NCBI GenBank assembly: GCA_040905665.1
Contig: JBBDRD010000037.1
Location: forward strand, 23,550 to 87,549
Source: DASVCN01 sp040905665
Lineage (GTDB): Bacteria > Deinococcota > Deinococci > Deinococcales > Trueperaceae
Length of the DNA: 64,000 bases
Reading direction: 5' to 3'
Below, piece by piece: positions 23,840-31,851 of the stretch (position 1 is its first letter; each line of letters starts with the position of its first letter). A program made the translations under genes and the position numbers. Below the pieces are notes generated by a model. The model ran no database searches and was not told where the DNA came from. It saw only the letters and a list, made by a program, of their open reading frames with translations.

Positions 23840-23964
23840 AGGAACGGAAATCCTCACTCCGACATCGATCTCCTGGTAAAGCCTCTGGACCAGGGGCGAT
23901 ACTGGGAGTTCCGGCGTGAACTCGAGAAAGTACCGGGGTGCAAGCTGGCGTTCACTCCCGATCC
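23840..23964 (+). pseudogene. Remnant of an MNT-type nucleotidyltransferase
   Basis: The plus strand reads HSDIDLLVKPLDQGRYWEF and RRELEKVPG, closely matching the intact protein at 57372-57740 (RSDIDLLVMPLEQRRYWEF). The glycine-serine loop before the aspartates is lost, the frame upstream is disrupted, and the C-terminal part is missing or overlaid by the convergent DinB gene. Only about 40 codons are recognisable. It is a decayed paralogue. Confidence 0.65.
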
Positions 23965-24512
23965 CGCAAGATCGAAAGGTATGCGCTCCACGGCCCGACC
24001 TCACCTCTGTACGCCCTCGCCATCACCCGAACTATCTGACCCACGTGATTCAGGTCGTGCACCACCCATGCCGCCAGCAACTGATCTAGCCTCACCTCCC
24101 CAAAATCGGGATGCTGCCCGGTAAGGCTCAGATCCGCACTCGCCAGATTCATACCCACCAACGCAGCGGCATTTACACGCCGAAGCTCGGCAAACGTCGC
24201 CAGCAGTTCAGCCAGGCTCTTGCCCTGACTCTCGGCGAACTGGGCGGACCGGTCGAACGGATCGAACGGGCGCCCCTCGCCCGCCAGAATGTACCGCGCC
24301 CGCGGGATCCAGTTCGTCCGTTCGACATGGATGAGGTGAACGATGACCTCAAACGGCGACCAGGTGCCTTCGCCTTCCGTTGCCCTGAGCCACCTGTCGG
24401 GCAAGCCTGCGAGCAATGCGCTAAGGCTCGAGGGCGTTCGCTCGAGAATCGCCACGGCGTCGTTCAGATCGAAATCGTTCAGATCGAATCTGTCAGATTG
24501 CACTGCAGTCAT
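23952..24512 (-). CDS. DinB-like metal-binding four-helix protein
   Basis: A protein of about 186 residues of the DinB/YfiT-like four-helix bundle superfamily. The three expected metal-ligand histidines appear as VHLIHVERTNW and WVVHDLNHVGQI, spaced as in DinB_2 members that bind Ni, Zn or Fe. Such proteins include bacillithiol or mycothiol transferases, but no specific function is visible. The start is uncertain: AGGAGG lies directly before the ATG at 24512, which favours the GTG nine bases further on (24503) by spacing; an ATG at 24521 is also possible. Its 3' end overlaps the nucleotidyltransferase remnant. Confidence 0.78.
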   Translation of the reverse strand: MTAVQSDRFDLNDFDLNDAVAILERTPSSLSALLAGLPDRWLRATEGEGTWSPFEVIVHLIHVERTNWIPRARYILAGEGRPFDPFDRSAQFAESQGKSLAELLATFAELRRVNAAALVGMNLASADLSLTGQHPDFGEVRLDQLLAAWVVHDLNHVGQIVRVMARAYRGEVGPWSAYLSILRDRE

Positions 24513-24557
24513 CCTCCTCATATACGATCCCGAAGCGCGGGTACGGGAGTGACTTCT

Positions 24558-25511
24558 CTACGCGTCGATCTTCCCGTTCGCAAGCAGGGCCTCGAAGTGC
24601 TCGATCGTCTCGCGCACCCCGTCCTCAAGTGGTGTTTCCCTAGGCGATGGCAGGTAGCGTTTGAGGTCACCAGCGTCGAAACCCTCAGGGAACGGTAGCG
24701 GTTCCTCGACGTGCGAGATCTCGCTGCCCGGGCGCAGCCGGCGAATGATTTCGACCACTTCGGACACCGCAACAGGAGACGTGCCCAAATTGAATACCGG
24801 AGCACCATCGACAGGGGTGGCAGCAGCCGCGATGAACTGCCGGGCGACGTCGGAGGCGAAGTGAAACTGCATCCGCCCACCGAACCCTACCTGATACGGC
24901 TCCCCCGCCGCCGCGGCCAACATCGCCTTCGTCGGCTCACTAGTTAGCCCTTGGTCACGTCCGACACCGTACACGGTGTAAGGCCGAAGACCGATGCTGC
25001 TGAGCGCGTGGTCGTGCCAATACACCCTCGCGGTGCCCTCGTTTGCCCGCTTGTAAACACCGTAGAGAGTGTCGGGCTCGGACCCGCCGCCCTCCCCGGC
25101 GTCCTCTGCACCATAGACCGCGATCGAGGAGGCGTAACTCAAATGTGTAAGACCCGTCTGCCGGGCGGCTTCGAATATGTTGACGGTACCCACCACGTTG
25201 ACATGCGCGCCCGCGACAGGGTCCGCCTTGCAGAAGGGGATTTGCAGAGCCGCCAAATGAATGATCCGGTTCACCCCCTGACCGCGGACGGTCGCCAGAA
25301 CCTTGTCGAAGTCGGTGATCTCCCCTTGCACGAAGGTGACCCGCTCCTGCTCCTCACGGCTCAGCAACAGATCGAGGCGCCGCCTGTTATCACTCAGGTC
25401 GAAACTGACAACGCGCGCTCCCGTAACAACCAGATGGCGGAGAGTCCACGCTCCTATACAACCCAGGGAGCCGGTGACGAGATACACCGGCTCCTTCTCG
25501 CTACCGGTCAC
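24558..25511 (-). CDS. NAD-dependent epimerase/dehydratase family protein
   Basis: A 317-residue extended short-chain dehydrogenase. It has the Rossmann motif TGSLGCIGAWTLRHL, the HLAALQIPFCKADP segment, a serine in YASSIAVYG and the catalytic pair in YGVYKRANE. It probably oxidises, epimerises or dehydrates a sugar or sugar-acid derivative, but the usual nucleotide-sugar features are weak and the substrate is unknown. It overlaps the FAH-family gene stop by four bases (ATGA) and so is translationally coupled to it. Together with FAH they look like two steps of one catabolic route, perhaps dehydrogenase then acyl- or lactone hydrolase. Confidence 0.8.
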   Translation of the reverse strand: MTGSEKEPVYLVTGSLGCIGAWTLRHLVVTGARVVSFDLSDNRRRLDLLLSREEQERVTFVQGEITDFDKVLATVRGQGVNRIIHLAALQIPFCKADPVAGAHVNVVGTVNIFEAARQTGLTHLSYASSIAVYGAEDAGEGGGSEPDTLYGVYKRANEGTARVYWHDHALSSIGLRPYTVYGVGRDQGLTSEPTKAMLAAAAGEPYQVGFGGRMQFHFASDVARQFIAAAATPVDGAPVFNLGTSPVAVSEVVEIIRRLRPGSEISHVEEPLPFPEGFDAGDLKRYLPSPRETPLEDGVRETIEHFEALLANGKIDA

Positions 25512-26425
25512 TCCCCCACGACCATTCGGTTGCGGAGCCTACCCAGGTCTCCCACTTCGATTACGATCTCGTCGCCGGGCCTCATCCAGGTCTTCTCGCT
25601 CATGCCCAGGATCACCCCTTCAGGGGTTCCGGTCGAGATGATGTCCCCCGGTTCAAGAGTCATGAAGCGGCTAACGTAGCTGATCACGTGTGCGACCGAG
25701 AAGATCATGTCGGATGTGTTGGAGTCCTGACGCAGCTCCCCGTTCAGCCAGGAGCGCACGCTCATGTCCTGTGGGTCGCCGGCTTCGTCTGCGGTGACCA
25801 GGTAGGGGCCAAGCGGCATGAATTTGTCTAGCGTCTTGCCCAGGAGCCACTGGCTGCTGAGCCCCTGCAGGTCTCTCGCACTCAGATCGTTGCCGTTGCA
25901 GTAGCCCAGCACGTGCTCGAGCGCCTGCGATTCGGTCACGCTCTTCGCCCGCTTGCCGATTACCGCGACGAGCTCCGCCTCGTAGTCGTACTCGACGCCA
26001 TGCCTGGACAGTGGAACGTCCTCATCAGGTGCGGCGACGGTATTGGAGAACTTGGAGAAGAGCACCGGCGTCTCGGGCGTTGGTAGGTTCGACTCCTGTG
26101 CATGCCGAAGGTAGTTCAGGCCGACGCAGAGGATCTTGCCGGGACTGGGGACGCAGGGCAGAATCTCCAGTCCTGTCTCGTCCAAAAAGCAGGAGGCGAG
26201 CGACCCATTGTCGACCGCACGCGCCACGAACTCGCGCAACGCCGGTAGTGCCCGGAGGCCGAAACTAAAGAAGGTGCGAGGATCTAGTACGACCCCGTCG
26301 GTCGACTCCGTGCCAATCCCGCTCAACCCCAGTTCGGCGGCCGCGGCTGCTACATCCAGCACGCCCTGGGACGTAACGACTCCCAAGCGCGGTGACTCGT
26401 ATGAACCGAATACCAATAACTTCAT
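25508..26425 (-). CDS. Fumarylacetoacetate hydrolase (FAH) family protein
   Basis: A 305-residue FAH-superfamily enzyme, a group that holds hydrolases, decarboxylases and hydratases of 2-oxo-acids with a Mg2+ site. It shows PGKILCVGLNYLRHAQES, the metal ligands in YDYEAELVAVIGKR, GYCNGNDLSARDLQ, and the C-terminal GDIISTGTPEGV. The ATG at 26425 has a GGAG site; the frame upstream to 26479 is non-family. The coupled epimerase gene follows. Typical partners act on 2,4-diketo-acids or on 2-keto-3-deoxy sugar acids. The exact reaction is not determined. Confidence 0.88.
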   Translation of the reverse strand: MKLLVFGSYESPRLGVVTSQGVLDVAAAAAELGLSGIGTESTDGVVLDPRTFFSFGLRALPALREFVARAVDNGSLASCFLDETGLEILPCVPSPGKILCVGLNYLRHAQESNLPTPETPVLFSKFSNTVAAPDEDVPLSRHGVEYDYEAELVAVIGKRAKSVTESQALEHVLGYCNGNDLSARDLQGLSSQWLLGKTLDKFMPLGPYLVTADEAGDPQDMSVRSWLNGELRQDSNTSDMIFSVAHVISYVSRFMTLEPGDIISTGTPEGVILGMSEKTWMRPGDEIVIEVGDLGRLRNRMVVGE

Positions 26426-26637
26426 AGAAATCTCCTCCAGGTACGATACCCATGCAGGGTGCCTCAGGCCATTCGGCAACGCTCCGGTACGTCCAACCCA
26501 GGTCGATCCAGTCCTGGGGCCCGACTGGTGAAACCAGCCGGAACGGTAAATCCACGTTGTCTTGGACAGCTCCTTGTTTCGGTCAAGTTCCGCTGAACGG
26601 TCTGCGGACTACTTTTCTCTGTGCCACTCGCGGAGAC

Positions 26638-27384
26638 CTAGACGTACTGAACCGGTTTCCGACTATTGAGATCCCTGTCCAAGGCTTCGAGCGCGCGGAT
26701 GATTTCACCCTTCAGTCCAGCCGTAACCCTGCTTTTTGGCAAGGAAACACTCATGGCTGCGACCGGGTCACCTCCCCGGAAGAGCGGCGTCGCGAAGCAG
26801 ATAACCCCACTTGCGTTCTCCTCATCGTCGACTGCCCAGCCGTTGTCCCGCGTCTCTTTGAGGATTTGCCTCAACTGCCGGGTGTCCTGCGGTGTTCTTT
26901 CCGTTCGCTGTTCTAGCTTGCTCCGCGCCAACAGACTGTCCTGTGCTTCCTGTGGCAGGAAAGCAACTATCGCTCTCCCCAGCGCAGTGCAGTAGTACGC
27001 ATCCTGTGCTCCTGGGCGAACTATCCAACGAAGCGGCTTCGTCGTCTCCAGTACGTGTAGGTACTGGACGTTCGCGCCTATGAGTACACCGAGATTTACG
27101 GTCTCGTTGAAGGAGTTATACAACCCCTCCATAAGGGGCAGAGCTCCGGCCTTCAGGTTTGCGTACCGTCGGCTATTACCCACCTCCGCCAACTTTGGAC
27201 TGATTGCGTAGTTTCCCTGAGCTCCGTCCTGCGATACATAGCCGGTATTAAGCAGAGTTTGCAAAATGCGGTAAAGCGTAGGCTTGGGGACCTTGGTCTT
27301 CTGACAGAGCAATTTGAGTGAAACAGGAAACTCGAACTCTGCCAGTGATTCGAGGACCAAAAGTCCTTTCTCGATAGTGTTCAT
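26638..27384 (-). CDS. IclR family transcriptional regulator
   Basis: A 248-residue regulator with an N-terminal winged helix (KLLCQKTKVPKPTLYRILQ, residues about 23-41) and a C-terminal effector domain (VNLGVLIGANVQYLHVLE). An AGGAGG site sits just upstream of the ATG at 27384. It lies between the FAH-epimerase pair and the creatininase-family gene on the same strand and probably controls the surrounding catabolic genes. No operator is obvious. It is not close in sequence to the other two IclR proteins of the window beyond the family pattern. Confidence 0.88.
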   Translation of the reverse strand: MNTIEKGLLVLESLAEFEFPVSLKLLCQKTKVPKPTLYRILQTLLNTGYVSQDGAQGNYAISPKLAEVGNSRRYANLKAGALPLMEGLYNSFNETVNLGVLIGANVQYLHVLETTKPLRWIVRPGAQDAYYCTALGRAIVAFLPQEAQDSLLARSKLEQRTERTPQDTRQLRQILKETRDNGWAVDDEENASGVICFATPLFRGGDPVAAMSVSLPKSRVTAGLKGEIIRALEALDRDLNSRKPVQYV

Positions 27385-27442
27385 GGCCTCCTAGTATCAA
27401 ACAGGCATGTTTCCAAGGACAACGGGGCGTTCGATCATGTCG

Positions 27443-28261
27443 TCAACACTCCCGGTTTGGTACTTCATCCCGCCATACTCGTTCATGCATGAACTCGGTT
27501 TCTGCAACTATCTTGACCAGTTCAGCCAGCCTCGCGGCTGCGGTCTCGAATAATTGGCGGCCCTTATCCGCTGATCCGCTCCGGGCATCGCCCAGTACCC
27601 CTGTTGAGTCCCGCGTAAAAACAGGTGGAAATACGGCACCCGCCTCGCTCACGGGATCTCGCAAAAGCTTCGGGTTCCACGGCGGCCTGCTTTCATCGAC
27701 CGCCGAGCCTCGATCCACGCTGTCGGGTCGCAAGTGCATTAACAGGGAGGTTTCGAATTCGCAGGCGTGTCCCACACTTCGGCGTGAACCCTCGAGGATG
27801 CTTTCGATTTCGGCCTTTATCAGGTCCCAGTAGGAGCAATAAACCATCGGAAGACCCTCTGTCGCCAACTGATGCGCGATCGAATACAGAGGGGCGGCAT
27901 TGCCGCCATGACCGTTGACAAAGATAATCTTTTCGAAACCGTGCGTCCGCACGCTCTGTACTACATCGCGAACCACCGCGCAGAACGTCTCAAGCCGTAG
28001 GCTGAGCGTCCCAGGATGCAGCATGTGGTGAGGCGAGAATCCCACGTCCAATACACGAGCCACAAGTATAAGCGGTTCTTCGCTTAGCTCCGCTGCCCGC
28101 ACACAAACACTCGTTGCCGAGAGAATATCGGTATCGAGCGGAAGATGTGAGCCATGCTGTTCGGTCGCACCAAGCGGAACGACTACCACGGCGCCGGCGT
28201 CCCTCGCCCCAGCGATCTCGGGGCTTCGTAGTTCATTCCATATGTTCGTTCGTAGCTTCAT
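27443..28261 (-). CDS. Creatininase family amidohydrolase (first copy)
   Basis: A 272-residue member of the creatininase superfamily, metal enzymes that cut cyclic amides, formamides or peptide ends. Signatures are VVPLGATEQHGSHLPLDTD near the N-terminus (metal Glu and His), IIFVNGHGGNAAPL, and the C-terminal SVGHACEFETSLLM with the metal glutamate. Its neighbours suggest it hydrolyses an amide or lactam brought in by the adjacent peptide-type binding protein. The ATG at 28261 is preferred over a GTG at 28270 by ribosome-site spacing. A paralogue lies at 46087-46950 in the second cluster, again next to a Dpp-type binding protein. Confidence 0.87.
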   Translation of the reverse strand: MKLRTNIWNELRSPEIAGARDAGAVVVVPLGATEQHGSHLPLDTDILSATSVCVRAAELSEEPLILVARVLDVGFSPHHMLHPGTLSLRLETFCAVVRDVVQSVRTHGFEKIIFVNGHGGNAAPLYSIAHQLATEGLPMVYCSYWDLIKAEIESILEGSRRSVGHACEFETSLLMHLRPDSVDRGSAVDESRPPWNPKLLRDPVSEAGAVFPPVFTRDSTGVLGDARSGSADKGRQLFETAAARLAELVKIVAETEFMHERVWRDEVPNREC

Positions 28262-28290
28262 GCAGGGCACCTATACGGTTGGGAGCGCGC

Positions 28291-28314
28291 CGCGGACGCC
28301 ATAGACGGTCCGCG
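28291..28314 (-). terminator. Intercistronic hairpin after a binding-protein gene
   Basis: CGCGGAC (28291-28297) and GTCCGCG (28308-28314) form a 7-bp stem with a 10-nt loop in the short gap between the peptide-binding protein and the creatininase-family gene. It may stabilise the binding-protein message. Confidence 0.5.
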
Positions 28315-28326
28315 ACGCGACAAGAG

Positions 28327-29892
28327 TTACTCTTCTTCGAGAATTCGGGTGTCCTCGGTCAGTGCATAGAAGTCGGTCATGGTAGCTACGGGATCGTAGC
28401 CAAGGTCGACATACGGCTGCCGAGCAAGAACCTTCAGCACGGTGACCGTAGGGTAAACGGCGAGATCCTCGAGGAGCCTTCTCTGCACCTCCCCGAGAAT
28501 TTCCTCGATTTCGTCGACATCGGCGGTTGCGGCCGCTTGATCGAGGAGATCGGTAACGCCGGTGTAGTGGGAGAAGTTGAGGGCACCGTCCTCGTGGAAG
28601 AACTGAGTGAGTACAGAGAGTCCGTCAAAGCCACCTCCACCAAACAGAGGGAGCGCGTTCTGGTCGTCACCCTGCATTTGATGGAACGTCGCGTGGTCGA
28701 CCACGGTTAGATCCAGTTCTATATTCGCCTCTGCCAGCATCGCCTGCACGGCCTCGAGCTGGGGACGGTAGTAGCTCGACTCACTCGTTACCTGCGCGCC
28801 CAACGAAACACCGTCGGGATAGCCGGCTTCCGTCAGCAGCTCTTGCGAGCGCTCCAGATCGTACTCGTAGACGGGAACCCCCTCAGTGGTGGCGAACAGC
28901 CAACCATCTTCGGGAAGTGGCGAGATCTGTGGGGGGCCGGCCATGAGTGCCGACAACGCCTCACGGTTAATCGCGTGTGCAACTGCCTCCCTTACCAGCT
29001 TGTTGTCTAGAGGCTCTCGCTCCAGGTTGAACATCAACAAGCCCGCGAAGCCAGGGCCCAACAGATCAACGATGATGCCCGCATCTCTCATATCCTCGAT
29101 CCATAACGGGTCCGACTCGCCGAACGACATGTGCAATTCACCCTGCTGCAGGGCGAGATTGCGAGCAGACAGACTCGGAACGTACTTGAACTCAATTCGC
29201 TCCAGCACCGGAGCGCCGTCGTGGTAGTCGGGATTGGCTGCGAGGACGACCTCGTCTTGAGAGCTGTAGCTTTCGAAGGTGAAGGGACCGCTACCGACTG
29301 GGTTGGCGGCGAACGCATCGTCGCCCAGCTCCTCAACTGCAGCCATCGGAACTATCACTTGGCCGTCGCGTTGGCTGGCGAGCTTTATGTCGTAAAGGGG
29401 ATCAGGGGTACTGAGGGTGACCTCCACGGTCATATCGTCGACGGCCTCTACCGACTCGATGCGGGCCCAAACCGGTGCGGCGAGCACGGAGGACCTGTCG
29501 GGGTCCAAAGCACGGTCGAAGGAGTAGACGACGTCTGCGGCCGTTACTTCGCCGTAGCCGTCGTGCCACTGCACTCCAGGCTTGAGGTGGAACGTCCAGA
29601 CCTTGCCTTCTTCCGCTGATTCCCAGCGCTCGGCCAAGAGAGGTGCGACGCCCGAAGACACGTCTCCCGGCTCGTTGTACTCCAGGAGCCCTTCGAATAT
29701 TGCGTACTTGATGGGCGAATCGGGAAGAAGCAGTGTTGAATGCGGATCGAGCGTGCCGATATCAGAGGCATTCAACCCGACGCGCAACACTTGTTCGCTG
29801 GCCAGATTGTTCTGAGCCGCCGCGTTGAAAGAAAGTAGGAGTAGGCTCGCTAGGAGCAGTACGTAAGTGACTGGTATGCGGAATCGCTTCAT
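28327..29892 (-). CDS. Peptide-type ABC substrate-binding protein (family 5)
   Basis: A 521-residue periplasmic binding protein. A Sec signal peptide covers about residues 1-27 (LLASLLLLSFNAAAQ) without a lipobox. The mature part reads VLRVGLNASDIGTLDPHST, WTFHLKPGVQWHDGYGEVTA and NPVGSGPFTFESY, all standard SBP_bac_5 motifs. It probably serves the two Dpp-type permeases at 34806-36653, which lie on the other strand beyond three enzyme genes. There is no ATPase gene nearby. The ligand is unknown; the adjoining hydrolases suggest a small peptide, opine or lactam-like compound. Confidence 0.9.
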   Translation of the reverse strand: MKRFRIPVTYVLLLASLLLLSFNAAAQNNLASEQVLRVGLNASDIGTLDPHSTLLLPDSPIKYAIFEGLLEYNEPGDVSSGVAPLLAERWESAEEGKVWTFHLKPGVQWHDGYGEVTAADVVYSFDRALDPDRSSVLAAPVWARIESVEAVDDMTVEVTLSTPDPLYDIKLASQRDGQVIVPMAAVEELGDDAFAANPVGSGPFTFESYSSQDEVVLAANPDYHDGAPVLERIEFKYVPSLSARNLALQQGELHMSFGESDPLWIEDMRDAGIIVDLLGPGFAGLLMFNLEREPLDNKLVREAVAHAINREALSALMAGPPQISPLPEDGWLFATTEGVPVYEYDLERSQELLTEAGYPDGVSLGAQVTSESSYYRPQLEAVQAMLAEANIELDLTVVDHATFHQMQGDDQNALPLFGGGGFDGLSVLTQFFHEDGALNFSHYTGVTDLLDQAAATADVDEIEEILGEVQRRLLEDLAVYPTVTVLKVLARQPYVDLGYDPVATMTDFYALTEDTRILEEE

Positions 29893-29915
29893 GTGCTACC
29901 TCTCTTTAGATACTT

Positions 29916-29927
29916 GGTCGGCCGACC
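29916..29927. promoter_or_regulatory. 12-bp palindrome upstream of the peptide-binding protein gene
   Basis: GGTCGGCCGACC is a perfect palindrome 24 nt before the ATG at 29892. It lies between the ribosome site and the upstream gene and could be an operator, possibly for the IclR protein at 26638. GC-rich 12-mers can also arise by chance. Confidence 0.35.
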
Positions 29928-30038
29928 GACCGCTTCATACATGCGTTGTAGCAACGCCGACCTAAGAGTATTCGACCAGAGGCTCGTTAACCAGGAAGAC
30001 ATGGACAACGAGCCGCTGAATTTGCGTCTCGTTTGCGC

Positions 30039-31340
30039 CTAGTCGGGAAAGTCCTCCTGCATGGTGCGGTCCGGAGTGTACCGTGCCGGTTGCTGGAAGT
30101 CCCAATCGCTCTCGTACGTGAACTCTAGGTAGGGGGTTTCTACCCACTCACTATCCTCGAGGTTGAGCGAGATCAGGGATGCATCGACGGCGCCACTTAC
30201 TAGCAGGGTGCGCTCGATCGGGTACCCGGGCTCACCCGTGATGAACATCTGCATCGCGTTCTGTACCAAGTTGCCGTGGTGCGTGTAGGGACGGGCGTAC
30301 TGAAGGTCAGCAAGTGCCGATTGGATAGGCTTGTTCTCTTCGTCGGTACGCCATGCTGCGACATAGTTCGAGCTGACACCTGGCAGACTGAACAGGCTCA
30401 CCTTCATGCCGTCGTCGTACTCGAGAAGGAACACCGTGGGGTTCTCAACTGTTTCACGGAGCCACTCGAGATCGTCTTCCGTGTAGTATCCGGGGTTGGC
30501 CGCGTTGAGTCGGCTAAGGGCGGCAAGGAGAACCTCCGTCGAGTAGCCGCCGTTTTCCCCGGCCTCCCAGACCTCGTCTCCGGAGAGCCCACGAACTCGC
30601 GAAATACCCGTCACTCCGCCGGCACGATCTTCCACGAGGCTCTGAATGAACTCGAGCACGTGGAAAGAATGCCCGTCGAGGCCACCCTGGAATATCCCGA
30701 CTACCTCCTCCACGTTGGTGCCGTCCGAGATCTCAATGTTCGGCATGCGCCGGCCAACCGGTAGCGAGGAACCGCCCATCATCGGAATGCCCATCTCCTG
30801 AGCGGTGTCGTAGATCCACTTTGCGTCTTCCCAGTTATCGGCAAGGTGCTTATCCATGAAGACCGGCACGACACGGCCGCTCTCACGGAAGACCTCGACG
30901 ACCTCCTCGAACGCCTGCCTCTTGGGGTACATTTTGTTGCCAGACTCCGACATCGGATAGTCTCCATGCTCATAGGCGATATAGACCGCATCCACGGCAA
31001 GCTCACCTGTTCCGAGGGTCAGGGCCCCGCGAATCGTTTCGTAGATTGGGAAACCGTACTCCTCTGAGTACTGACGGCTGAGATCTCTATCGGGTACCTG
31101 GTCGGTGTACATGGAAACAAGCTCGAGTTGGTCGAGTTGATCCCCGGTGTCATTCAGATTGAACCCGCGGATCAGTCGGCCGATTTGCACCTCGGAATGT
31201 GAGTTTGGGCGGAACTCGGTTGTCAGAGCTGCCACCTTTACGACCTCCTGGGCGGAGCTCTGCTCCTGCGCTTGCACTGCACCAAAGAGGACGATGGTTA
31301 CCAGACCGAAATAAGCCAGCATGCGATGGAATCTGTTCAT
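30039..31340 (-). CDS. Secreted protein of unknown function, conserved catabolic-cluster type
   Basis: A 433-residue protein with a clear Sec signal peptide (about residues 1-24, LFGAVQAQ) and no lipobox or membrane anchor, so it should act in the periplasm. It reads VKVAALTTEFRPNSHSEVQ, VSMYTDQVPDRDLSRQY, YIAYEHGDYPMSE, VPVFMDKHLADNW and MGGSSLPVGRRMP. The pattern of conserved-looking His, Asp and Glu (EHGDYP, DKHL, GHSFHVLE) suggests a metal or carbohydrate enzyme rather than a binding protein. I recall similar secreted proteins without assigned function in Planctomycetes, but cannot check this. The neighbours are a peptide-binding protein and, divergently, a PLP enzyme and an M81 peptidase. 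Confidence 0.6.
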   Translation of the reverse strand: MNRFHRMLAYFGLVTIVLFGAVQAQEQSSAQEVVKVAALTTEFRPNSHSEVQIGRLIRGFNLNDTGDQLDQLELVSMYTDQVPDRDLSRQYSEEYGFPIYETIRGALTLGTGELAVDAVYIAYEHGDYPMSESGNKMYPKRQAFEEVVEVFRESGRVVPVFMDKHLADNWEDAKWIYDTAQEMGIPMMGGSSLPVGRRMPNIEISDGTNVEEVVGIFQGGLDGHSFHVLEFIQSLVEDRAGGVTGISRVRGLSGDEVWEAGENGGYSTEVLLAALSRLNAANPGYYTEDDLEWLRETVENPTVFLLEYDDGMKVSLFSLPGVSSNYVAAWRTDEENKPIQSALADLQYARPYTHHGNLVQNAMQMFITGEPGYPIERTLLVSGAVDASLISLNLEDSEWVETPYLEFTYESDWDFQQPARYTPDRTMQEDFPD

Positions 31341-31851
31341 GCACCTACTCCACTCTTTTCGAGAGACGTTGTGGAGCCCGTTACGCTCTGCGTTCGGGAT
31401 CAGACTCGGAGTCGTGGATGGACCACACTTCCACCTCTACCTCTTGAAAGTTTTACCCCTTCGGCGTTCATCGAACTGAGAGCACTCAATCGAAAGGGGA
31501 GGCTACTAACAGTGGCCCCCGGCATGGGAAGTCCAGGGGAGTTACATCTAAACCCTCCTCCGCGGAGCCCGGTGAGATCGTGCCGCCCGCACCGGCAATG
31601 CATAAATTTGCGACACGTGGACGATAGCATGGAATCTGTATTTTGACAAGTGAAACGATATTTCTGGCGGAGTGCCGGGAAAGGGGTGCGCCACTCGTCG
31701 ATAAGCTGAACCTTACAACGCCACTAGGTCGCCTCTGGACGAGAACATGGACCTTGTCGCGCAGCCGAGGAGGTGATCTCTGTTGAGAATCGGCGGTACG
31801 AGACTCCGGAAAACAGAACGCCTCGTCTCACTTATTTGGTATAGTAATGAC
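31341..31851. other. Long divergent intergenic region with two alternative start signals
   Basis: It separates the secreted protein (minus) from the PLP enzyme (plus). It holds a TTGACA-like box at 31643 without a matching -10, a CTCCGCGGAG palindrome near 31556, a near-perfect extended ribosome site AGGAGGTGATC at 31768-31778 nine bases before a TTG at 31783, and a -10 hexamer at 31840-31845. No further gene is supported. Confidence 0.5.
31840..31845 (+). promoter_or_regulatory. -10 hexamer TATAGT of a probable leaderless promoter
   Basis: TATAGT is followed by six bases and the ATG at 31852 of the PLP enzyme. It competes with the leadered TTG start at 31783, which has an excellent ribosome site. 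Confidence 0.45.
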
